From assembly GCA_021155985.1 (NCBI GenBank), contig JAJNBA010000011.1, positions 1 through 38,533 on the forward strand: a DNA stretch of 38,533 nt, read 5' to 3'. Positions 33,672 to 38,533 of the stretch are shown here, one piece after another. Position 1 is the first letter of the stretch. Every line of letters starts with the position of its first letter. Under the pieces are notes generated by a model. The model was not told the origin of the DNA. It did no database searches and saw nothing but the letters and a program-made list of their open reading frames with translations. A program made the position numbers and the translations under genes. The DNA is from Actinomycetes bacterium. Its GTDB lineage: Bacteria > Actinomycetota > UBA4738 > HRBIN12.

Positions 33672-35116
33672 GGCGCCACCTCCTCGCGCGGGATCTCGAA
33701 CGCCACCACGCAGCCGCCATCCGGGCCGCCCTCGATCCAGATCCGACCACCGTGCGCCACCACGACCGCCTTGGAGATCGCGAGCCCCAGTCCGCTGCCC
33801 GGCGTCTCCGGGCTCGACGATCCACGATAGAACGCCTCGAAGACCCGTTCCCGTTCGTCCAGGGGGATCCCCGGTCCCTGATCCGCGATCCTGACCTGGA
33901 CGGCATCGCGGATCCACTGGACGCTCACCCGGATCTCGCTCCCCTCCGGAGCGTGCCGGCCCGCGTTCTCCAGGAGGTTCGTGAGCACCTGGTCGAGCTG
34001 GACCGGGTCGACGGAGACGTCGGGCAGATCGGAGGGAAGGTCGGCGGCGACGGTGTGATGCACGAGCCGGGGTCGCATCCGCGCCAGGACGACCTCGACG
34101 ATCTCATCCATCGCGGCCTGCTGGCGCGTGGGCGTCAGCGCGCCGGCCCGGATCCGCGCGAGGTCGAGCAGGTTCCCGACGAGCCGATTCAGCCGGTCGG
34201 TCTCCTCGAGGATCGTCGTCAGCAGGTCCCGCTCCTGCTCGGGATCGTGGTGCACCGCCGCGTCCAGCAGGCTGGTGACGCCCGCTTTGATGGAGGCGAG
34301 CGGCGTGCGGAGATCGTGCGTGACCGAGGAGAACATCGCGGCGCGGAGCTGGTTCGTCTCGGCGTCGAGCTGCGCGATCCGCGCGCGAGCGTCCAGCCGG
34401 GCGCGATCGAGTGCCGCGGTGGCTTGGCGCGCCGCCGCCTCCAACAGGAGCTGGTCGTCGCGCGAGAACGGCCGGCCTCCGTCCGGGCGCTCGGCGACGA
34501 GCCTGCCGATCGAGGCCTCTCCCGCCAGCAACGGGACGGTCGTGCGCGGCCCTGGGGACGACTCGCCGTCCGTCCTGGAGACGGCGCGGAGCTCCGTTCC
34601 GTCGAGGGACGCCTCGACCTCGACCTTCGACAGGGCGAACGGCTCGAGGAGGACCTCGGCGAACTCGTCGAGCACTCGGTCCGGGACCTCGCCCGTGTGC
34701 AGGGTGCTCGAGAGCGTCCCCAGGAACCGCGCCTCTCGTTCGCGGCGGGAGGCGCGTGCCCGGTCCTCGCTCGCCTGGCCGACCAACAGCCCAACGATGA
34801 GCGCCACCGAGAGGAACACGACACCCGTCGCGACGTCTTCCACGTCGTCGAAGCGGAACGTGAGCTGCGGGTCCTCGACGACGAGCGGCCGGATCGTCGA
34901 GGCGAGGATCCCGGCGATGAGGCCGGCCCCCAGCCCGCCCGCCACGGCGGCGATCACGACCGCCAGCATGAACAGCGCGATCGAGATCTCGGGCCGGGCG
35001 GGAGCGAGGGGGAACGCGATCGCGGTGGCGATCGCGGGGGTGATCAGCCCGATCACCGTTCCCCGCAGCGTGAACTTCGCGGTTCCCTCGGCTTCGTGCT
35101 CCTCGCTCACGACCAC
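33668..35116 (-). CDS. KdpD-like sensor histidine kinase lacking the KdpD N-terminal domains
   Basis: The 482-aa kinase matches the C-terminal part of KdpD: a DUF4118-like four-helix membrane block (about 17-115), GAF-like domain (about 130-240), HisKA with phosphoacceptor His267 in SSVTHDLRTPL, and HATPase_c (NLLENAGRH N-box, DQGPGI, GSGLGLAIS). E. coli KdpD is nearly twice as long; the N-terminal KdpD sensor and USP domains are absent here. The GTG at 35116 is 3 nt after a TAGCGT hexamer. GTG 35110, 9 nt after it, would suit a near-leaderless transcript better and costs two residues. It overlaps the KdpE-like gene by 4 nt. Confidence 0.92.
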   Translation of the reverse strand: MVVSEEHEAEGTAKFTLRGTVIGLITPAIATAIAFPLAPARPEISIALFMLAVVIAAVAGGLGAGLIAGILASTIRPLVVEDPQLTFRFDDVEDVATGVVFLSVALIVGLLVGQASEDRARASRREREARFLGTLSSTLHTGEVPDRVLDEFAEVLLEPFALSKVEVEASLDGTELRAVSRTDGESSPGPRTTVPLLAGEASIGRLVAERPDGGRPFSRDDQLLLEAAARQATAALDRARLDARARIAQLDAETNQLRAAMFSSVTHDLRTPLASIKAGVTSLLDAAVHHDPEQERDLLTTILEETDRLNRLVGNLLDLARIRAGALTPTRQQAAMDEIVEVVLARMRPRLVHHTVAADLPSDLPDVSVDPVQLDQVLTNLLENAGRHAPEGSEIRVSVQWIRDAVQVRIADQGPGIPLDERERVFEAFYRGSSSPETPGSGLGLAISKAVVVAHGGRIWIEGGPDGGCVVAFEIPREEVAP

Positions 35117-35119
35117 GAC

Positions 35120-35125
35120 ACGCTA
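35120..35125 (-). promoter_or_regulatory. Putative -10 box of the KdpDE-like/kimA operon
   Basis: TAGCGT on the minus strand just before the kinase start. The first repeat of the 11-bp-spaced array ends 6 bp upstream, over the expected -35 position, which fits activator-dependent initiation. Confidence 0.45.
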
Positions 35126-35131
35126 GCCCCT

Positions 35132-35180
35132 TTCACGGGATCTTCACGCCTCGAGAAGGATCCTTCACGCTTCCCTCACG
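35132..35180. promoter_or_regulatory. Four TTCACG-type units in two 11-bp-spaced pairs (probable OmpR/PhoB-family operator)
   Basis: On the plus strand TTCACG starts at 35132, 35143 and 35164, and the one-mismatch copy CTCACG at 35175. The steps are 11, 21 and 11 bp. Paired direct repeats at 11-bp spacing are the usual binding architecture of OmpR/PhoB/KdpE-family dimers; two such sites are about two helical turns apart. The proximal pair overlaps the expected -35 of the kinase operon, and the distal pair faces the divergent trkA leader. The likely ligand is the KdpE-like regulator encoded in the operon. Confidence 0.6.
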
Positions 35181-35281
35181 CCGTTGTCTCGAAGATGAGC
35201 GCAGAGGAACCCATCCTCCGAGTCAAATCCGGGGGCCGACAGCTCCCTCCAGTTGCCGGACCTCCGGATCCGTCCTCACCA

Positions 35282-35306
35282 TTCGGGCCCGCTCTGCGGG
35301 CCCGAA
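35282..35306. other. Strong hairpin in the divergent trkA leader (terminator/attenuator-like)
   Basis: An 11-bp perfect stem (35282-35292 with 35296-35306) closes a 3-nt TCT loop and is followed on the plus strand by CTCTTTCC, a weak pyrimidine tract. It lies in the 314-bp interval 35117-35430 between divergent genes, so it does not end any annotated gene. It could attenuate a transcript started near 35190 toward trkA. Apart from the repeats, this hairpin and the trkA promoter, I see no supported gene in this interval. Confidence 0.45.
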
Positions 35307-35391
35307 CTCTTTCCGGGGCCTCCACGACCGTCCTCTTCCTCCGGCAGGGGCGACACCACCGCGGGGACGACGGCCTCCCGACGGCCTCCTC

Positions 35392-35420
35392 TTGGTGTGC
35401 GGTACACCCCGGGGTAGTCT
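35392..35420 (+). promoter_or_regulatory. Promoter of the trkA pair
   Basis: TTGGTG (35392-35397) and TAGTCT (35415-35420) are separated by 17 bp, giving a transcription start near 35427 and a leader of about four nt before ATG 35431. A small inverted repeat, GGTGT..ACACC (35394-35408), lies over the -35 and spacer and could bind a repressor. Confidence 0.5.
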
Positions 35421-35430
35421 TCCGCACCGT

Positions 35431-36087
35431 ATGCACGTGATCATCATGGGCTGTGGGCGGGTCGGCTCCGAGTTGGCGAACGCGATCGCCGACGAGCACG
35501 ACGTCGCGATCATCGACAAGAACCCCGAGGCGTTCCACGCCTACCCGCCCGGCAGCGCGCGACAGATCGTGGGCCTGGGCTTCGATCGAGACGTCCTGGA
35601 GGACGCCGGCATCAAGGACGCGGATGCGTTCGTGGCGGTCTCCAGCGGCGACAACTCGAACATCGTCTCGGCCCGCGTGGCGCTGGAGTACTACCACGTG
35701 CCCAGGGTGATCGCCCGGATCTACGACTCGCGTCGAGCGGAGATCTACGAGCGCCTGAACATCCCGACCGTCGCCACCACGCGATGGGGCGTCAAGCAGA
35801 TCCAGCTGATGTTGTTCCACGACCGCGAGGAGATCCGCGAGACGCTCGGTGGAGGTGACCTCCTTCGTCTCCGGGTCCCGGTCGCCGAGCACCTGGCCGG
35901 CAAGCCTGTGTCCTCACTGGAGGTCGACGGCAAGGTGCGCGTGGCGGGGATCTCTCGAGGAGGCGGTGGGTTCATCCCCACGGCGTCCTCCACGCTCCAG
36001 GCGGGTGACTACCTGATCCTCATGATCTCCAAGGACGGGCTCGAGCTGGTCGACGGACTGACGGCGCCCGAGGACCATCGGGCATGA
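35431..36087 (+). CDS. trkA: TrkA-type K+ channel/transporter regulatory subunit (RCK), first copy
   Basis: The 218-aa protein has an N-terminal Rossmann RCK_N domain (1-120) with GCGRVG (7-12) and Asp29 at the end of the second strand, the NAD-type acidic residue, followed by an RCK_C domain (about 135-215). TrkA proteins bind NAD(H) or ATP and gate Trk/Ktr potassium systems on the cytoplasmic face of the membrane. No TrkH/KtrB channel gene is in the window. ATG 35431 was chosen from the family N-terminus (MHVIIMGCGRVG) and the promoter position. It overlaps the second trkA by 4 nt (ATGA). Confidence 0.94.
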   Translation: MHVIIMGCGRVGSELANAIADEHDVAIIDKNPEAFHAYPPGSARQIVGLGFDRDVLEDAGIKDADAFVAVSSGDNSNIVSARVALEYYHVPRVIARIYDSRRAEIYERLNIPTVATTRWGVKQIQLMLFHDREEIRETLGGGDLLRLRVPVAEHLAGKPVSSLEVDGKVRVAGISRGGGGFIPTASSTLQAGDYLILMISKDGLELVDGLTAPEDHRA

Positions 36088-36812
36088 AGGTCGTCGTGAC
36101 CGGAGGCGGCGCGGTCGGCCGGCATCTCGCGCAGGATCTCACCGATCGCGGCCATGACGTCACGCTGGTCGAGCAGCGGCGGGACCTCGCGGAGAAGCTC
36201 GGCCAGTGGGCCCCGGACACCAGGATCGTCTACGGCGACGCTTGCGAGCCGCGCATCCTCGAGAACGCCGACGTGCGGTCGGCCGATGTGGTGGTCGCCG
36301 CCACCGGCGACGACGAGGACAACCTCGTCACGTCGCTGCTGGCCAAGCAGGAGTTCGGCGTCCCACGCGTGCTCGCGCGGGTCAACCACCCGAAGAACGA
36401 GTGGCTCTTCGATGAGCAATGGGGCGTGGACGCGTCGGTCTCCCCTCCCCACATCCTGACGGCGATGGTCGAGGAGGCCGTCACCGTCGGGGACCTCGTC
36501 CGCCTCCTCCGCCTGGAGGGCGGGAGGGTCGCGCTCGTCGAGATGCGTCTGCCCGAGCGATCGCCGAACGTCGGCCGGGCCCTCTACGAGCTCCGCCTGC
36601 CCACCGACACCACGCTCGTCGCGATCCTCCGGGAGGGACACGTGATGATCCCTCAGCCCGAGACGGCCCTCGCAGCGGGGGACGAGATCGTCGCCCTGTC
36701 GAGCGTCGACTCCGAGGCGTCGCTCCGAGACGTCGTCATGGGGACGGGGACCGGGGCGCCCGGCGCAGCGGGCACCGCGGACACCGGTTCCGACGGCGCT
36801 CCGGACGCGTGA
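36084..36812 (+). CDS. TrkA-type K+ regulatory subunit (RCK), second copy
   Basis: The 242-aa protein has an RCK_N domain with GGGAVG (7-12) and an acidic Glu near residue 30 (LVEQRR), and an RCK_C domain (about 135-215). A Gly/Ala/Thr-rich tail of about 25 residues is probably disordered. Its start overlaps the first trkA stop. Adjacent trkA pairs followed by an OB-fold gene are a recurrent arrangement in actinobacteria, suggesting a hetero-oligomeric gating ring. Partner channels must lie elsewhere, or the ring may act on the KimA-type importer, which is speculative. Confidence 0.94.
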   Translation: MKVVVTGGGAVGRHLAQDLTDRGHDVTLVEQRRDLAEKLGQWAPDTRIVYGDACEPRILENADVRSADVVVAATGDDEDNLVTSLLAKQEFGVPRVLARVNHPKNEWLFDEQWGVDASVSPPHILTAMVEEAVTVGDLVRLLRLEGGRVALVEMRLPERSPNVGRALYELRLPTDTTLVAILREGHVMIPQPETALAAGDEIVALSSVDSEASLRDVVMGTGTGAPGAAGTADTGSDGAPDA

Positions 36813-36819
36813 GGTCCGG

Positions 36820-37179
36820 CTAGCCGGCGAACTCCAGGCGTGGGTTGACCATCCGGATCTCTCCCCGGTGATCGGCGAGGACGCCGTCGACCACCACGCG
36901 CTTGCCCAGGGAGAGGCCGCCGATCCCGCGGCGGCCCATGAACACGATCATCACCTCTCCGGTCCCGTCCGAGATCAGCGCCTGGAGCGCCTCCTTGCCC
37001 TCCATGGGGAGGACCGTCATCCGGCGGATCACGCCGGCGACCCGCACAGGTTGTCGAACGGGGGCGGCGGCGATCCGGACGGTTCCCTCGATCGTCTCGG
37101 CCCAGGCTCGGGTCTCTTCGGCGAGACGTGTCTCATCGCTCTCGTTGAGGCGCTCGAGGAGCCGACCGATCAGGCCCAC
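36820..37179 (-). CDS. OB-fold nucleic-acid-binding domain protein
   Basis: The 119-aa protein contains an OB-fold (about residues 40-118) with the pattern [43 protein letters not shown] and a final NPRLEF strand, as in the small OB proteins found beside trkA in actinobacteria. The function is unknown; members are annotated only by fold. GTG 37179 follows the pyrophosphatase stop by one base (TGACGTG), so the two genes are probably co-transcribed and coupled. A longer frame to 37227 would run into the pyrophosphatase gene. Confidence 0.88.
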   Translation of the reverse strand: MGLIGRLLERLNESDETRLAEETRAWAETIEGTVRIAAAPVRQPVRVAGVIRRMTVLPMEGKEALQALISDGTGEVMIVFMGRRGIGGLSLGKRVVVDGVLADHRGEIRMVNPRLEFAG

Positions 37180-37180
37180 G

Positions 37181-38533
37181 TCACGAAGGGGTGGGCGCTC
37201 CGGCCACGTCCCGCTGCTTGATCTCATCGCCCAGCTCGGACTTCCGGGATTTCGAGACCCAGATCATCGACGCCAGCACCACCGCCGCGATCGCGACGAC
37301 CGCCACCCTGATCGCGGTGTCGTCGGTGTGGGAGACGACGATGGGGGCGATCAGTAGGGCGACCAGGTTCATCACCTTGATCAGCGGGTTCAGCGCCGGG
37401 CCAGCCGTGTCCTTGAACGGGTCGCCGACCGTGTCGCCGATCACCGCAGCCGTGTGGGCCTCGCTCCCCTTGCCGCCGTAGTGACCTTCCTCGATGAACT
37501 TCTTCGCGTTGTCCCACGCGCCGCCGGCGTTCGAGAGCATCACGGCGAGCAGCTGACCCGTGAGGATCGAGCCGGCGAGGAACGCGCCGAGCGCCTCGGC
37601 TCCGAGGAAGAACCCCGCGATCACCGGGCTCAGCACGGCCAGCAGGCCCGGGGTCATGAGCTCGCGGAGGGACGTGCGGGTGCAGATGTCGACGACCCGG
37701 CCGTAATCGGGCTTCTCCGTGTAGTCCATGATCCCCGGGTGGTCCCGGAACTGGTTCCGCGCCTCCAGTTCGAGGCCGGCGCTGCCGAGCGCCTCGAAGA
37801 ACGATCCGAAGAGCGAGGTCGCGGCCAGCACGGCCGTCGCGATCGCCATCCCTTTCGTGATCGCCTTCGTCGAGTTGCCGACCGCGTCGAGCCCACCGAG
37901 GATCTCGGCGGGGCGGCCCTCGAACTCGCCCGACATCTCGGCGATCCCCTGCGCGTTGTCCGAGATCGGGCCGTACGTGTCCATCGAGACGACGACGCCG
38001 ACCGTGGTCAGCATCCCCATCCCGGTGAGGGCGATGAAGTAGAGCTGCTCCGCGAGGTTGTCCCCCAGGTAGAAGGACCCCATCACGGCACCGGCGATGA
38101 TCAGCACCGACCACACGGTCGACTCGAGGCCGATCGAGAAGCCGGACAGGATCGTGGTGGCCGGCCCAGTGACCGTCGACTCGGCGATCTCTTGGACGGG
38201 CTTGTACTTCGTGTCGGTGAAGTATTGCGTGAGGACCTGGATCACGCTCGCGAGGACGAGGCCGATCGCGACCGCCGCGGCCGGCCTCCAGTCGTCGAGG
38301 TAGACCTGGGAGAGCACGAACACGGCGCCGGCCGAGATCGCGGCGGACAGGAAGAAGCCACGGTTGATCGCCTTCATCCCGTGCTCGGTCTCGCTCCGCG
38401 GCGTGACCGCGAGGATCCCGATGATCGACGTGATCACGCCGATCGCCCGCACGAACAGCGGGAACATCACGCCCGCGATCGCCCCCAGCTCGGAGTCGGC
38501 GAACGCGGCGGCGCCCAGGATCAGTGAGGCGAC
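37181..38533 (-). CDS. hppA: Membrane-bound proton-translocating pyrophosphatase (5' truncated)
   Basis: The frame is open to the window edge, so only the C-terminal 450 or so residues are present; the DVGADLVGK substrate motif lies outside. Visible family motifs are [10 protein letters not shown] (near 37935-37965), [10 protein letters not shown] (near 37855-37885), [19 protein letters not shown], and [25 protein letters not shown], with many TM helices. The enzyme couples PPi hydrolysis to ion export across the membrane. Lys in the GN(S/T)TKA motif, with Thr in place of Gly further on, is the K+-independent type (K+-dependent enzymes have Ala), which are H+ pumps. An internal GTG at 38470 is not the true start. 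Confidence 0.96.
   Translation of the reverse strand, partial: VASLILGAAAFADSELGAIAGVMFPLFVRAIGVITSIIGILAVTPRSETEHGMKAINRGFFLSAAISAGAVFVLSQVYLDDWRPAAAVAIGLVLASVIQVLTQYFTDTKYKPVQEIAESTVTGPATTILSGFSIGLESTVWSVLIIAGAVMGSFYLGDNLAEQLYFIALTGMGMLTTVGVVVSMDTYGPISDNAQGIAEMSGEFEGRPAEILGGLDAVGNSTKAITKGMAIATAVLAATSLFGSFFEALGSAGLELEARNQFRDHPGIMDYTEKPDYGRVVDICTRTSLRELMTPGLLAVLSPVIAGFFLGAEALGAFLAGSILTGQLLAVMLSNAGGAWDNAKKFIEEGHYGGKGSEAHTAAVIGDTVGDPFKDTAGPALNPLIKVMNLVALLIAPIVVSHTDDTAIRVAVVAIAAVVLASMIWVSKSRKSELGDEIKQRDVAGAPTPS

Noticed and set aside
33672-33917. Upstream extension of the KdpE-like regulator
   Set aside because: It overlaps the catalytic end of the kinase gene; the receiver begins exactly at GTG 33671 with a good Shine-Dalgarno.
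35190-35260. tRNA-like T-loop (GAGTCAAATCC)
   Set aside because: The flanking bases do not form a T-stem or an acceptor stem, so no cloverleaf can be drawn.
33638-35440. 600-residue plus-strand open frame across the KdpDE-like genes
   Set aside because: It is antisense to two clear two-component genes, low in hydrophobic structure and without a domain.
35195-35440. 81-codon plus-strand frame (ATG 35195) in the divergent leader
   Set aside because: Third codon positions are much less GC-rich than in neighbouring genes, it has only a weak ribosome-binding site, it includes the hairpin, and it runs into the trkA start.

Overview
The window is high-GC, gene-dense bacterial DNA with an actinomycetal character. 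Evidence for this is GTG starts, many 1-4 nt gene overlaps, starts that sit 6-7 nt after a TANNNT hexamer (leaderless-type), a topA / MFS-thymidylate kinase / holB cluster, 7-TM NarL-class kinases with the Gln-rich NIHDGAQQQL H-box, and a paired TrkA + OB-fold + KimA neighbourhood. I place it in Actinomycetota (deep-branching or metagenomic lineage) but cannot name the class. 29 protein genes are supported, two of them cut by the window ends. I see no rRNA, tRNA, CRISPR array, insertion sequence or prophage.

Region A (1-10.1 kb). After the 3' end of a UbiB/ABC1 kinase gene comes a minus-strand run of seven closely packed genes (8986 down to 1103). In transcription order they are: receiver-LuxR relic-adenylyl cyclase, 7-TM histidine kinase, multi-TM protein, 56-aa one-TM protein, membrane protein ending in a type-1 copper cupredoxin domain, a 776-aa USP-USP-Rieske-flavoprotein fusion, and a stand-alone cyclic-nucleotide-binding domain. 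A sensor, a cAMP-making response regulator, a likely cAMP receptor and a membrane/copper/Fe-S/flavin redox module therefore appear to share one transcript. This is the best candidate for an undescribed system here. A divergent NarL-type regulator and a separate small USP flank it.

Region B (10.2-19.1 kb). Four paralogous 7-TM/GAF/HisKA_3 kinases follow each other on the plus strand, each overlapping the next by 4 nt. They converge on a stand-alone receiver-domain protein. A GTGCCAGCAC-centred inverted repeat lies upstream of the first kinase and again upstream of the receiver gene.

Region C (19.1-30.6 kb). This holds the replication cluster topA, MFS-tmk fusion and holB, then a DedA membrane protein, a large zinc-ribbon/adenylyl cyclase/AAA-STAND/TPR regulator, a D-2-hydroxyacid dehydrogenase and a GNAT acetyltransferase.

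Region D (30.6-38.5 kb). This is a potassium/ion island. A KdpD-like kinase, a KdpE-like regulator and a KimA-type K+ importer form one minus-strand operon. It diverges from two overlapping trkA genes, and an OB-fold gene and a K+-independent-type H+-pyrophosphatase follow. The kinase promoter carries four TTCACG-type units in two 11-bp-spaced pairs, the layout expected of OmpR/PhoB-family binding sites. This suggests that the KdpE-like protein controls its own operon and the linked KimA gene.
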